A stretch of DNA of 64,000 bases, taken from assembly GCF_003312915.1 (NCBI RefSeq), contig NZ_CP030261.1, positions 1,674,001 through 1,738,000 of the forward strand, given 5' to 3'. The position numbers and the translations under genes are program-made. The notes below the pieces were generated by a model. The model had not been told where the DNA came from, searched no databases, and was given only the letters and a program-made list of their open reading frames with translations. The DNA comes from Flavobacterium fluviale (lineage in GTDB: Bacteria; Bacteroidota; Bacteroidia; Flavobacteriales; Flavobacteriaceae). Numbering within the stretch: position 1 is the first letter of the stretch; each line of letters begins with the position of its first letter. Shown here in pieces: positions 1 to 9,281 of the stretch.

Positions 1-34
1 AACCTTAAACCTTAAACCTGAAACCTGAAACGTT

Positions 35-1147
35 TCAACTATAAACTTTATCCCAATCTTTCCAAACAGGTTCGTAGCCGGCTTTTTTAATAATTTTTGA
101 AATTTCAGCTACAGATCGTTCGTCGCTTATTTCAAATTGTTCTAATGATTGCGGATCAACAACATAACCACCTGGATTTGTTTTAGAACCAGCGCTCATA
201 CTTGTAACTCCGATTGGAATAATATTGTTTCTAAATTTCTCGTTTTCACGAGTTGAAATCGAAATTTCTAAATCTTCATTCCATAAACGATATGCGCAGA
301 TTAACTGTGTCAAATCTTTATCATCCATAATAAAATTGGGTTCAATAATACCTTCGGCAGGGCGGAGGCGCGGAAAAGAAACCGAATATTTCGTCTGCCA
401 ATATTTTTTTTGAAGATAATCTAAATGCAAAGCATTGAAAAAACTGTCTGTTCGCCAATCTTCCAGACCTAATAAAACACCTAAACCAATCTTATGAATT
501 CCGGCAGTTCCTATTCTATCTGGAGTTTCTAATCTATAGTCGAAATTTGATTTTTTTCCTTTCGTATGATATTTTTTGTAAACTTCCTGATGATAAGTTT
601 CCTGATAAACCAAAACCGAATAAACTCCAGCTTCATGCAGACGTTCATAATCTTCTGTAGAAAGCGGCTGGACTTCAACCGAAATAATCGAAAAATCTTT
701 TCGAATTAAGTCAATTGCATTTAGAAAATAGTTAATATTTACGGTGTAATTGGCTTCGCCCGTGACCAGTAAAACATGATCGAAGCCATTGTTTTTTAAG
801 GCTTCAACTTCAAGTTTTATCTCAGCATCAGAAAGTGTTTTTCTTTTAATTTTATTGTCTAAACTAAATCCGCAATACGTACAAATGTTCTGGCATTCGT
901 TGCTTAAATACAAAGGTGCATACATTTGAATCGTTTTCCCGAAGCGTTTTTTCGTAATTTCATGGCATTTCTGTGCCATTTGTTCTAAATAATTTTGTGC
1001 AATTGGAGAAATCAAGACTAGAAAATCATCGAGATTTAGTTTAGTTTTTGCCAAAGTCTGCTCGACATCTTTTGACGTGGTTTTGTATATTTTGGATTGA
1101 ATAGAATCCCAATTATATTGCTCAAAAATAGATTTGAATGTGTTCAT
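35..1147 (-). CDS. thiH: 2-iminoacetate synthase ThiH (radical SAM)
   Basis: ThiH cleaves tyrosine with S-adenosylmethionine to give dehydroglycine (2-iminoacetate), the glycine-derived part of the thiamine thiazole ring. The protein is 370 residues from the chosen start. The radical SAM cluster motif CxxxCxxC is present as C85-QNI-C89-TY-C92, followed by the GF typical of the family, and the C-terminal half carries the ThiH/BATS-type sequence with SAGSKTNPGGY. The frame stays open 15 codons further upstream, but that stretch (rich in Arg and Lys) is encoded by an intergenic repeat, so the start at 1147 (MNTFKSIF) is preferred. It is the last visible gene of the thi operon; a ThiF/MoeB-type adenylyltransferase for ThiS is not in the window and may lie beyond the left edge. 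Confidence 0.95.
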   Translation of the reverse strand: MNTFKSIFEQYNWDSIQSKIYKTTSKDVEQTLAKTKLNLDDFLVLISPIAQNYLEQMAQKCHEITKKRFGKTIQMYAPLYLSNECQNICTYCGFSLDNKIKRKTLSDAEIKLEVEALKNNGFDHVLLVTGEANYTVNINYFLNAIDLIRKDFSIISVEVQPLSTEDYERLHEAGVYSVLVYQETYHQEVYKKYHTKGKKSNFDYRLETPDRIGTAGIHKIGLGVLLGLEDWRTDSFFNALHLDYLQKKYWQTKYSVSFPRLRPAEGIIEPNFIMDDKDLTQLICAYRLWNEDLEISISTRENEKFRNNIIPIGVTSMSAGSKTNPGGYVVDPQSLEQFEISDERSVAEISKIIKKAGYEPVWKDWDKVYS

Positions 1148-1152
1148 AGTTT

Positions 1153-1236
1153 TTAACCGCAAAGCACGCGGAGATTTACGCAAGGTTCGCAAAGCTTTGC
1201 GTTCTTAGCGCTTTTCTTTGCGAACTTTGCGGTTAA
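1153..1236. repeat. Nested inverted repeat between thiG and thiH
   Basis: The spacer contains an outer perfect 12-bp pair, TTAACCGCAAAG at 1153-1164 and its complement at 1225-1236, and an inner perfect 10-bp pair, GTTCGCAAAG at 1185-1194 and CTTTGCGAAC at 1216-1225, plus a 12-bp palindrome GCAAAGCTTTGC at 1189-1200. The wording resembles short interspersed elements I associate with Flavobacterium intergenic regions; that link is from memory and not tested here. It lies inside the thi transcript, so it could fold in the mRNA. Confidence 0.75.
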
Positions 1237-1240
1237 ATTT

Positions 1241-2017
1241 TTACTCATATAAAAATGAAGTCAAGGGACTAGAAGCAGCAGCATAATTTTGCTTATTTGC
1301 AATTCTAGCTTCAAATGCTTTTCGACCTGCAATTACAGCTGCTGCAAAAGCCTCGGCCATTAACACAGGATTTCCGGCAACGGCAATTGCAGTATTGACC
1401 AGAACAGCATCAGCACCAATTTCCATTGCTTTTGCAGCGTCAGATGGAGCGCCAATTCCAGCATCGACAATAACCGGAACATTACTTTGTTCGATTATAA
1501 TTTCTAAAAAATCAATTGTTTTTAAACCTTTATTACTGCCAATTGGTGAACCTAAAGGCATTACAGCTGTCGTTCCTGCATTCTCTAAATGTTTGCATAA
1601 AACAGGATCAGCATGAATGTAAGGAAGAACAAAAAAACCAAGTTTTGCCAATTCTTCTGTTGCTTTCAAAGTTTCTATAGGATCAGGCATTAAGTATTTA
1701 GGGTCAGGATGAATTTCGAGTTTTACCCAATTGGTTTCCAAAGCTTCACGAGCTAACTGCGCTGCAAAAACAGCTTCTTTAGCATTTCTTGCTCCAGATG
1801 TATTCGGTAATAAATTAATATTCGGATGTTTCAAATGCGACAAAATAGCATCTGTATCCGTTTCTAAATCAATGCGTTTAAGGGCGACAGTAACCAATTC
1901 ACTCTCTGAAGCCAAAATAGCCTGCTCCATTTCTTCATTTGAGCCAAATTTTCCAGTTCCTAAAAACAAACGAGATTTGAAGCTTTTGTCTCCAATATTA
2001 AACAATGACGTTTGCAT
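1241..2017 (-). CDS. thiG: Thiazole synthase ThiG
   Basis: ThiG condenses 1-deoxy-D-xylulose 5-phosphate, dehydroglycine from ThiH and the ThiS thiocarboxylate into the thiazole phosphate. The 258-residue protein is the usual length for this TIM-barrel enzyme. The Schiff-base lysine is K99 in NWVKLE, followed by the expected [11 protein letters not shown] segment; the phosphate-binding end of the barrel shows [33 protein letters not shown]. Its start overlaps the end of thiE by 20 bp, which suggests translational coupling. Identity is firm. Confidence 0.97.
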   Translation of the reverse strand: MQTSLFNIGDKSFKSRLFLGTGKFGSNEEMEQAILASESELVTVALKRIDLETDTDAILSHLKHPNINLLPNTSGARNAKEAVFAAQLAREALETNWVKLEIHPDPKYLMPDPIETLKATEELAKLGFFVLPYIHADPVLCKHLENAGTTAVMPLGSPIGSNKGLKTIDFLEIIIEQSNVPVIVDAGIGAPSDAAKAMEIGADAVLVNTAIAVAGNPVLMAEAFAAAVIAGRKAFEARIANKQNYAAASSPLTSFLYE

Positions 2018-2636
2018 ATAATTTTTCTTTTAATTGTTGAATTAATTTTTCCTTTTCATCACTTTCTGTAATGATTCCAGAAACGGCAATTCCGTGAATT
2101 CCAGTTTCCATTAACGGATTTACATCTCGCAGTGTGATGCCTCCAATTGCATAAACTGGAACGTCAATTTTATCTTTCTTCAATTTTTGAAGAATATCAA
2201 AATATCCCGATAACCCTAAAATTGGACTTAATTTTTCTTTTGTTGCTGTAAAACGAAAAGGTCCCAAACCAATATAATCACATCCGTTTTTGACATGATT
2301 TTGAATGTCTTCGAAAGTATTAGCCGTTCCGCCAATTATTTTTTCAGAGCCTAAAATAGCTCTTGCTTCATCAATTTTTGTGTCTGTTAATCCGAGATGA
2401 ACTCCATCAGCTTCAATTTGCTGGGCAAGGTGCAAATCATCATTTACAATAAATTTGACCTGATATTTATCGCATAGAAGTTTTACAGCTTCTGCCAAAG
2501 CAAGCGTATTTTGAGTTGTTTGATTTTTAAATCGCATTTGTACCCACTCACATCCAGCATCAAGAACTTGATGGATATTGCGTAATTGTTCTTCGATTGT
2601 TTCGCCTTGCGAAATGTATTGCAGTTTATTATACAT
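1998..2636 (-). CDS. thiE: Thiamine phosphate synthase ThiE
   Basis: ThiE joins HMP diphosphate (from ThiD) to thiazole phosphate to form thiamine phosphate. The 212-residue protein has the family signatures: QMRFKN near residue 35, [21 protein letters not shown] in the middle, a [13 protein letters not shown] phosphate/pyrophosphate loop and a final AIGGI. This is the better preserved of the two ThiE/TenI-family proteins in the operon and the one expected to be the true synthase. It overlaps thiD by 8 bp and thiG by 20 bp. Confidence 0.93.
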   Translation of the reverse strand: MYNKLQYISQGETIEEQLRNIHQVLDAGCEWVQMRFKNQTTQNTLALAEAVKLLCDKYQVKFIVNDDLHLAQQIEADGVHLGLTDTKIDEARAILGSEKIIGGTANTFEDIQNHVKNGCDYIGLGPFRFTATKEKLSPILGLSGYFDILQKLKKDKIDVPVYAIGGITLRDVNPLMETGIHGIAVSGIITESDEKEKLIQQLKEKLYANVIV

Positions 2637-3369
2637 AATGATATCCGATTAAAGTTGAAGTTGAACTCAAATAATTTTCGATATATATTTTGGCATTTTT
2701 ACAGGCTTCTATCATGGTTTGATTTAATGCTAAATTGGATGCGATTGCAGAAGAAAGTACACAGCCGGAGCCATGTTTTTCGGAGCATTTCTGGTTTGAA
2801 GGAAGCAATTCTAAAATTTCATCTTCGAGAAATAAAGTATCTGTTCCTAAAGCCTTTTTGTTATGTCCGCCTTTCAATAAAATGCTCGTTGAAAATTTAT
2901 TTTCTTTAGAACTAAAATCAGGAAACAGAATTTTGGCTTCATGATAGTTCGGTGTAATTAAGTCGATTTCGGCTAAGATTTTATTTAAGTTTGAATGATC
3001 ATCAATTGTCATAAATTCAAATTTTGTTGTTGATTTTAAGACTGGGTCCCAAACTATTTTTGCAGCAGGAGATAGTAGTTTTATTGTCAAAATAATTCGA
3101 TTTAAATCTTGTAAAGAAGCTACAATTCCAATTTTGACAACAGCAATTTTATAATTAGAAAACAGTGTTTCGATAGACCGAATAATAAAATTTACATCTG
3201 TCCATTCAATTTCATAAAACTGATTTTCCGTCTGAATTGTATTCGCTGTCGAAATAGCAAAACCGGTTACTTTATGCTGTTCAAAAGTTTTGATATCAGC
3301 CAAAATACCAGCACCGCCAGACGGATCTAAACCTGCGATTGTAAGTGCGAAAGGGCGATTTGTTGACAT
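2629..3369 (-). CDS. thiD: HMP / HMP-phosphate kinase ThiD
   Basis: ThiD phosphorylates hydroxymethylpyrimidine and its monophosphate, giving the HMP diphosphate used by ThiE. The 246-residue protein belongs to the ribokinase-like superfamily: GLDPSGGAGILADIKTF near the N-terminus is the substrate-binding signature, LLKGGH lies mid-protein and HGSGCVLSSAIASNLA near the C-terminus forms the anion hole. The gene sits between the two ThiE-family genes and overlaps both (43 bp with the upstream one, 8 bp with thiE), so the segment is packed as a single translational unit. Confidence 0.94.
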   Translation of the reverse strand: MSTNRPFALTIAGLDPSGGAGILADIKTFEQHKVTGFAISTANTIQTENQFYEIEWTDVNFIIRSIETLFSNYKIAVVKIGIVASLQDLNRIILTIKLLSPAAKIVWDPVLKSTTKFEFMTIDDHSNLNKILAEIDLITPNYHEAKILFPDFSSKENKFSTSILLKGGHNKKALGTDTLFLEDEILELLPSNQKCSEKHGSGCVLSSAIASNLALNQTMIEACKNAKIYIENYLSSTSTLIGYHYV

Positions 3370-3935
3370 AATTTGAATTGTTTTAGTGGGTTTTCATGAT
3401 TCCAAATTCCTCCTAAAAGAGCGATATCATCAAAACCATTTAGAAGCACTTTTTGAATTTTTTGCGAATCAATTCCGCCCAAAGCGATGACTTTTGTTTT
3501 GTAATTTGTTCGTGATTTTATCTCTTCAAAAAGATCTTTTTTTGGTAGATAATTTTCTTTTGAAATACTTTTAAAAACTGGACTTAAAAACGCGTAATCA
3601 AAATTGCTTCCTAATGAATTGAAATCTTTAATAGAATGTGTTGATGTTGAATACCTAGAAGGTTTTGAAAACCTTGCAGGAGAATCTGTCGTATTTTTTC
3701 TTTCTTTTTCAGAAAAATGAAATCGGTTAATTCCAAAATCTTCTGCCAATGCATGGTGATTGTGCAAAACAATTCGATCTCTAAAATCTAGTTTTATTTG
3801 ATGAATGAACTGCGCCATTTCCAACTCAGAAAAATCAGGTTTCCGAATATGAAGCAAAGCCAATCCTTCCTCAAATAAATAATTCACTATTTTGATTTCA
3901 TCTGCAACAGCAAAAGAATTTGTAATTACAATCAT
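3327..3935 (-). CDS. Second ThiE/TenI-family protein in the thi operon
   Basis: A 202-residue TIM-barrel protein of the thiamine phosphate synthase/TenI superfamily. Visible family features are LLHIRKPDFS near residue 28, a reduced VLHNHHALAEDFGINRFHFS in place of the ThiE NDxxDLAxxxxADGVHLG motif, STHSIKDF, DYAFLSPVF and VIALGGI. The weakened ThiE motifs make a TenI-like role (thiazole tautomerase or accessory) as likely as synthase activity. About residues 87-97 (SPARFSKPSRY) are encoded by a 27-bp near-palindrome that looks like an inserted repeat. The gene lies directly after thiC and overlaps thiD by 43 bp. Family is secure; the reaction is not. Confidence 0.8.
   Translation of the reverse strand: MIVITNSFAVADEIKIVNYLFEEGLALLHIRKPDFSELEMAQFIHQIKLDFRDRIVLHNHHALAEDFGINRFHFSEKERKNTTDSPARFSKPSRYSTSTHSIKDFNSLGSNFDYAFLSPVFKSISKENYLPKKDLFEEIKSRTNYKTKVIALGGIDSQKIQKVLLNGFDDIALLGGIWNHENPLKQFKLCQQIALSHLQSQV
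3654..3680. repeat. 27-bp near-palindrome inside the TenI/ThiE-like gene
   Basis: CCTAGAAGGTTTT-G-AAAACCTTGCAGG is symmetrical apart from two positions in each arm. It resembles palindromic repeats that I recall between Flavobacterium genes, but here it is read in frame and adds about 11 residues between the KERKN and STHS segments of the encoded protein. Confidence 0.7.
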
Positions 3936-3958
3936 ATTTTTAAAGTATTAAGATTTGA

Positions 3959-4021
3959 GTATTAAGTATTAAGAAATTTTAGAAAGAATAGGGTTGACTA
4001 AAAAATCTTAATACTTAATAC
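3959..4021. repeat. 15-bp inverted repeat between thiC and the TenI-like gene
   Basis: GTATTAAGTATTAAG at 3959-3973 is matched perfectly by its complement at 4007-4021, with 33 bp between. No T-tract follows on the minus strand, so it does not look like a standard terminator. It may slow or process the operon mRNA after thiC, or may simply be a repeat remnant. Confidence 0.65.
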
Positions 4022-4039
4022 AATAGTCTTGATTCTATC

Positions 4040-5875
<1,836 letters not shown>

Positions 5876-5917
5876 TCAGGTTTGAAGTTTAAAGTTTCAG
5901 GTTGATGTAGATTGTGT

Positions 5918-5943
5918 GTAGAGGCGCACTGCAGTGCGTCTAC
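5918..5943. repeat. Palindromic repeat between thiS and thiC
   Basis: A 26-bp element with a perfect 14-bp central palindrome, CGCACTGCAGTGCG, flanked by GTAGAG and TCTAC arms that pair with one bulge. It looks like a mobile or amplified intergenic palindrome. Direct fragments of a second repeat family (AGTTTCAGGTTTGAAGTTT-type text) lie just to its left at 5875-5903. Confidence 0.7.
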
Positions 5944-5990
5944 GTCCAGTATTAATTGGAATTTGGGTTTTTCAAATTTGGAATTTATTT

Positions 5991-6197
5991 CTAACCTCCC
6001 TGCGTGGCAGAAATAATTAAGATTTCGTCAGTTTCTTGTACGAGGAATTCGTTCCATTTGGCTTTTGGAACAACGGTGTTGTTAACAGCAACGGCAATTC
6101 CGTTTTGTTTGTGCGGAATTTCGAGATCGAGCAATGATTGAACGCTTAGCGATTCAGCATTGAATTTTTTGGTTTGTTGATTGATTTTTAGTTCCAT
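5991..6197 (-). CDS. thiS: Sulfur carrier protein ThiS
   Basis: A 68-residue ubiquitin-like protein ending in GG, the tail that is adenylated and converted to a thiocarboxylate to supply sulfur for the thiazole ring. The length and the end ISATQGG are typical. It is the first gene after the TPP riboswitch. Its start codon lies inside the right arm of a 7-bp inverted repeat (6194-6200 with 6230-6236), so access of ribosomes to this gene may be controlled by RNA folding. Confidence 0.95.
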   Translation of the reverse strand: MELKINQQTKKFNAESLSVQSLLDLEIPHKQNGIAVAVNNTVVPKAKWNEFLVQETDEILIISATQGG

Positions 6198-6236
6198 TCC
6201 CTATGAATTTAGTATACAGTTATACTTTAGGAATGG
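6194..6236 (-). promoter_or_regulatory. Hairpin that would sequester the thiS start codon
   Basis: On the minus strand CCATTCC (6236-6230) pairs perfectly with GGAATGG (6200-6194), and the second arm contains the thiS ATG at 6197-6195. Inside it a second stem, AGTATA (6226-6221) with TATACT (6216-6211), closes a 4-nt loop. The arrangement fits a translational expression platform for the TPP aptamer upstream. No folding program was run. Confidence 0.6.
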
Positions 6237-6272
6237 CTACAAGAACGCATAAAAAATGCGTGCAGAAGTCAT
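6237..6272 (-). CDS. Possible 11-residue leader peptide between riboswitch and thiS
   Basis: A short frame, MTSARIFYAFL then TAG, begins 4 nt after the aptamer's closing stem and its stop codon ends exactly one base before the thiS-sequestering hairpin. Within it lies a 6-bp stem, ACGCAT/ATGCGT (6245-6250 and 6256-6261), with a five-base loop. A ribosome finishing this frame would cover the hairpin arm. It may equally be a chance frame; there is no ribosome binding site to judge by. Confidence 0.3.
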   Translation of the reverse strand: MTSARIFYAFL

Positions 6273-6275
6273 CTT

Positions 6276-6355
6276 ACTTTTCCCTACGCTAGTATGAACT
6301 AGATCAGGTTCAGAGGGTAAAATCTCAGCCTACAAGTTGTAGACACCCCTAAAGT
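6276..6355 (-). promoter_or_regulatory. TPP riboswitch (THI element)
   Basis: Read on the minus strand the segment has the THI-box landmarks in order: AGGGGTG, GGCTGAGA, ACCC, CTGAACCTGATC, a GTTCATAC element and GCGTAGGGA. The closing stem P1 can be formed by ACTTT (6355-6351) and AAAGT (6280-6276). It senses thiamine diphosphate and is expected to shut off the thiS-thiC-...-thiH operon. The lack of a T-tract hairpin after it argues for control of translation rather than transcription. Confidence 0.95.
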
Positions 6356-6361
6356 GTGAAG

Positions 6362-6369
6362 CAAATATA
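6362..6369 (-). promoter_or_regulatory. Promoter -7 element of the thi operon
   Basis: The minus strand reads TATATTTG, a full match to the Bacteroidota TAnnTTTG box, about 7 bp before the riboswitch. The matching -33 TTTG is not seen at 19 bp (TGAA there), so only half of the promoter is clear. Confidence 0.55.
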
Positions 6370-6449
6370 ATGATTTTTGTTTAAAAGTTTCAGATTTCAA
6401 GTTTCAGGTTTGAAAAAAACTGAAAACTGCCACTGAAAACCGCGACTAA

Positions 6450-7019
6450 TTACTGAGTTCTTGTCCAGCAATCTTCTGCGTGATCATTGACCATTCCGGT
6501 TGCCTGCATGTGCGCGTAAATGACAGTTGAACCAACAAATTTAAAGCCGCGTTTTTTTAAATCTTTACTGATTTCGTCCGAAAGAGGAGTAGTAGCAGGC
6601 ACATCTTTTGAAGTTTTTGGATGGTTTATGATAGGTTTTCCATTTGTGAATTTCCAGATGTAATCTGAAAAACTTCCAAATTCTTCCTGAACTTTCATAA
6701 AAGCCTGAGCATTTGAAACTGCGGATTTAATCTTGAGTTTATTTCGGATGATTCCAGTATTCTGTAATAGTTCTTCGATTTTATCTTCAGAGTAATTGGC
6801 AATTTTTTGATAATCAAAATGATCAAATGCATTTCTGAAATTTTCTCTTTTGTTTAAAATAGTGATCCAGCTAAGTCCGGCCTGGAAAGTTTCCAAAATT
6901 AAAAATTCAAATAGAGTAGGGTCATCATAAACAGGAACGCCCCATTCTTCATCATGATATTTTTTATATAAATCGCTGTCCGTACACCAGCCACATCTTA
7001 TTAAATTTTCATTTTTCAT
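6450..7019 (-). CDS. tag: DNA-3-methyladenine glycosylase I
   Basis: Tag removes 3-methyladenine from alkylated DNA as the first step of base excision repair. The 189-residue length is standard. The zinc-binding snap is complete: RCGWC near the N-terminus, the YHDEEWG histidine, and NDHAEDCW near the C-terminus; FEFLILETFQAGLSW and GIIRNKLKI are further family blocks. The start ATG shares one base with the stop of the upstream lipoprotein gene (TAATG), so the two are translationally coupled although no functional link is evident. Confidence 0.96.
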   Translation of the reverse strand: MKNENLIRCGWCTDSDLYKKYHDEEWGVPVYDDPTLFEFLILETFQAGLSWITILNKRENFRNAFDHFDYQKIANYSEDKIEELLQNTGIIRNKLKIKSAVSNAQAFMKVQEEFGSFSDYIWKFTNGKPIINHPKTSKDVPATTPLSDEISKDLKKRGFKFVGSTVIYAHMQATGMVNDHAEDCWTRTQ

Positions 7020-7678
7020 TACTTCCCAATTTGCCAGCTGTATCCTTTTACTGTCGGAATATAGGCTGATTTGCCTATTATGACTAAGTTGTTATAGATT
7101 TTTTTCTCATACTTTATTCCAATTGCCGTACCTGAAGTATACAATTTATTGGATTTGAAAGCAATTTTCATACTGCCATCTTTGAATTTTGCATCAGAAA
7201 CTTTTTCTAAAAGCCATGTAGATTTCCATTTTACGGCAATTTCGTCTTCCGCAATTTTTGTAATGCTTTTAACTATTTTGACAGCTTCTTTTGGGATTTG
7301 AAAATTTTGTGTAAGTTCTTTTTGAGTAAAAGTTTCTCCTATTTCACTGTTAGAGAGTATCTTTTTTAGATTAACGAAAGTCATTAAATTATCACTGTTT
7401 GCGTTCCCTGGTACGCTTTGCAGATTTTGTATTTCTGGTTTGTCCAGTGTGTCTTTCTTAAATGTAAAATCATTTTGAACATTCTTGCTCTGTCTCTTTG
7501 TCAAATCTTTTATGGCCGATTTTTCTAAGGAGCTTTTTTTAAATTTTTTTTCTGAAACTGGTGTTAATTTATTTACAGAAGTAATCACTTCCTTTTTTGG
7601 CTGTTTTTTGGCATCGTTGCCACAGCTTATAAAGAAATAAGTTAATGAAAGTAATATAATGAAACCAGTTTTTTTCAT
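7019..7678 (-). CDS. Hypothetical lipoprotein upstream of tag
   Basis: A 219-residue protein I do not recognise. It begins with a lipoprotein signal (MKKTGF, hydrophobic core, lipobox FIS-C19), followed by a Lys/Ser/Thr-rich, probably unstructured stretch up to about residue 100. The C-terminal half is predicted to be mostly beta strand and contains LVIIGKSAYIPTVKGYSWQIGK at the end. It is likely anchored in a membrane on the periplasmic side. It precedes tag with a TAATG overlap. No function can be assigned. Confidence 0.75.
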   Translation of the reverse strand: MKKTGFIILLSLTYFFISCGNDAKKQPKKEVITSVNKLTPVSEKKFKKSSLEKSAIKDLTKRQSKNVQNDFTFKKDTLDKPEIQNLQSVPGNANSDNLMTFVNLKKILSNSEIGETFTQKELTQNFQIPKEAVKIVKSITKIAEDEIAVKWKSTWLLEKVSDAKFKDGSMKIAFKSNKLYTSGTAIGIKYEKKIYNNLVIIGKSAYIPTVKGYSWQIGK

Positions 7679-7746
7679 GACATTAAATTACTCTTAATTT
7701 TTGACAGAAGTGTCTCATATAAATATTTTTTTTGTTTCAATAGTAT

Positions 7747-7777
7747 AAAAAAACCTCAAATCAATTAAGATTTGAGG
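7747..7777 (-). terminator. Intrinsic terminator after the lipocalin-like gene
   Basis: CCTCAAATC (7754-7762) and GATTTGAGG (7769-7777) form a 9-bp stem with a 6-nt loop. On the minus strand the stem is followed by a run of seven T (7753-7747). Confidence 0.85.
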
Positions 7778-7805
7778 CTCTTCAGAATTTATTTAGTTTG
7801 TAAGA

Positions 7806-8240
7806 CTAGATTTTTTTATAAACTACTACTGCTGAAACAGATATTCCTCCTTCAGAATAAGTCATTTTTAATTTTAATTTACTTCCAGATAATTCAGCGA
7901 TTTCATATTTTTCAGACTCTCCGATGTATTTTTTAGTCAAAGTGTTTCCTTCTTTTGTAAATGTTCCTTCTTGAGTAAAAGTATTACATTTACTATTAGT
8001 ATATTCTGCGTAAGTATCTACGAATTTGTTATCTGCTTTAAATTCTACGATATCGTTAGCACAACCACCATCGTTTGTGTAAGGTTGTAAAACTTCTTCA
8101 GTTCCAAGAACTGCACCCATGTGAGTAATTTGCCATTTTCCTTCAATTGATGCTGAACTGTCATCATTGTCACTGCTGCAAGATGTTAATGCTAATCCTA
8201 ATGTCATAACTGACACGAAAAGAATACTTAATTTTTTCAT
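7806..8240 (-). CDS. Lipocalin-like lipoprotein
   Basis: A 144-residue protein with a lipoprotein signal ending in lipobox LTS-C21 and an Asp/Ser-rich linker (SSDNDDSS) that is common in surface or outer-membrane lipoproteins of Flavobacteria. The mature part starts IEGKWQITHMG and continues with strands such as NTLTKKYIGE and SKLKLKMTYSEG, matching the small lipocalin-like domain (GKW...) seen in many Bacteroidota lipoproteins. Two cysteines (in GGCAND and SKCNTF) may form a disulfide. The ligand is unknown. It has its own promoter box and terminator, so it is monocistronic. Confidence 0.8.
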   Translation of the reverse strand: MKKLSILFVSVMTLGLALTSCSSDNDDSSASIEGKWQITHMGAVLGTEEVLQPYTNDGGCANDIVEFKADNKFVDTYAEYTNSKCNTFTQEGTFTKEGNTLTKKYIGESEKYEIAELSGSKLKLKMTYSEGGISVSAVVVYKKI

Positions 8241-8272
8241 TTTTGGTAGATTTTATTTGTTAAATGTTTTGG

Positions 8273-8280
8273 CAAAAATA
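8273..8280 (-). promoter_or_regulatory. Promoter -7 element for the lipocalin-like gene
   Basis: The minus strand reads TATTTTTG, matching TAnnTTTG, about 33 bp upstream of the start codon. A -33 TTTG at the standard distance is not obvious. Confidence 0.45.
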
Positions 8281-8453
8281 GAATCTTTTTTAACAAATAA
8301 GATCTTTTTTATAAGTTTTTTCGTTTGTTTTTAACATTTTTTTGTAAAATATTGAAAATCAATTATATTATTTATGCGCTATTTTTCTTCCAAAAATAAT
8401 GTAAGAAATATCAATTTTAAACCGATTTAATTGTAAATTTAAACTTGTTAAAA

Positions 8454-9110
8454 TTAAAGTATCTTTTCTTCTTTTAAGTAGCTTTTAATTAAGTGATGTC
8501 CGAGATAAATGGCAGGAGTCAAAATTATGGCAATTGCTAATTTAAAAATATATCCTATTAATGCAGAAGATATAAAAGTGTCGAAATTAATTTTACCAGG
8601 AAGCCAAAAAGCAATTCCTAATACGATAAAAGAATCAAATAATTGTGAAATTACAGTAGAGCCCGTTGCTCTCAGCCATATTTTTTTTTCTCCTGTTCTA
8701 TTTTTGAAAAACCAAAATATCCAAACATCTATGAGCTGCGATGCCATAAAAGCAATAAGGCTTCCGACAATAATCCACATACTCTGCCCAAATACTGCTT
8801 GAAATTGTTCGTCATTAACTGGGCTGATTCCTTTTGCGGCAGGAATTACAATCGCCATAAATAAAATCAGAAACGCGTAGGCGATTAAGCATGCGGTTAT
8901 AAATGAAAGTTTTTTGACGCCTTTTTCTCCAAAATATTCATTTATTAAATCTGTTGTTAGAAAAACAATCGGCCAGGGCAAAATTCCTATACTCATTACA
9001 AACGGACCAATCTGAATTAGTTTTCCTCCAATAAGTTCTGCAACAACTGCATTTGTGATAAATATTCCTGCTAAGATTACAAAAACGATTTCTTTTCTGG
9101 TTTTAAACAT
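8454..9110 (-). CDS. yhhQ: Queuosine precursor transporter (YhhQ/VUT family)
   Basis: A 218-residue integral membrane protein of the VUT (vitamin uptake) family; YhhQ of E. coli imports the queuosine precursors preQ0 and preQ1. About six membrane segments are visible, with the family features NAVVAELIGGKL near residue 20, LPWPIVFLTTDLINEYFGEKGVKKL, MASQLIDVWIFWFFK and LRATGSTVISQLFDSFIVLGIAFW. Substrate is inferred from the family. The epoxyqueuosine reductase gene queG at 52400 fits use of queuosine in this organism. It faces the M3 peptidase gene divergently; a TAATTTTG box on the minus strand at 9133-9140 may be its promoter. Confidence 0.9.
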   Translation of the reverse strand: MFKTRKEIVFVILAGIFITNAVVAELIGGKLIQIGPFVMSIGILPWPIVFLTTDLINEYFGEKGVKKLSFITACLIAYAFLILFMAIVIPAAKGISPVNDEQFQAVFGQSMWIIVGSLIAFMASQLIDVWIFWFFKNRTGEKKIWLRATGSTVISQLFDSFIVLGIAFWLPGKINFDTFISSALIGYIFKLAIAIILTPAIYLGHHLIKSYLKEEKIL

Positions 9111-9215
9111 GTTGTATTAGGTGTTGATGTTTCAAAATTAAACTATTTCTTTTAAATCTTAGAATCCATCAATTTTTATAGGTCATTAAAATACTAAAGT
9201 TTGCTCTCGATTGGT

Positions 9216-9223
9216 TAATTTTG
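9216..9223 (+). promoter_or_regulatory. Possible -7 element for the M3 peptidase gene
   Basis: TAATTTTG fits the TAnnTTTG box and lies about 59 bp before the preferred start codon. There is no TTTG at 18-20 bp upstream, so this is a weak call. Confidence 0.35.
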
Positions 9224-9281
9224 AGAATCTGTTGTTTTCTATCCATTAGAAAATTTAAGCAGTTAATTAATGTTACTTATT

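Noticed and set aside
1148..1192. N-terminal extension of thiH by 15 residues
   Set aside because: The extra codons come from the intergenic inverted repeat and give an Arg/Lys-rich peptide unlike any ThiH start.
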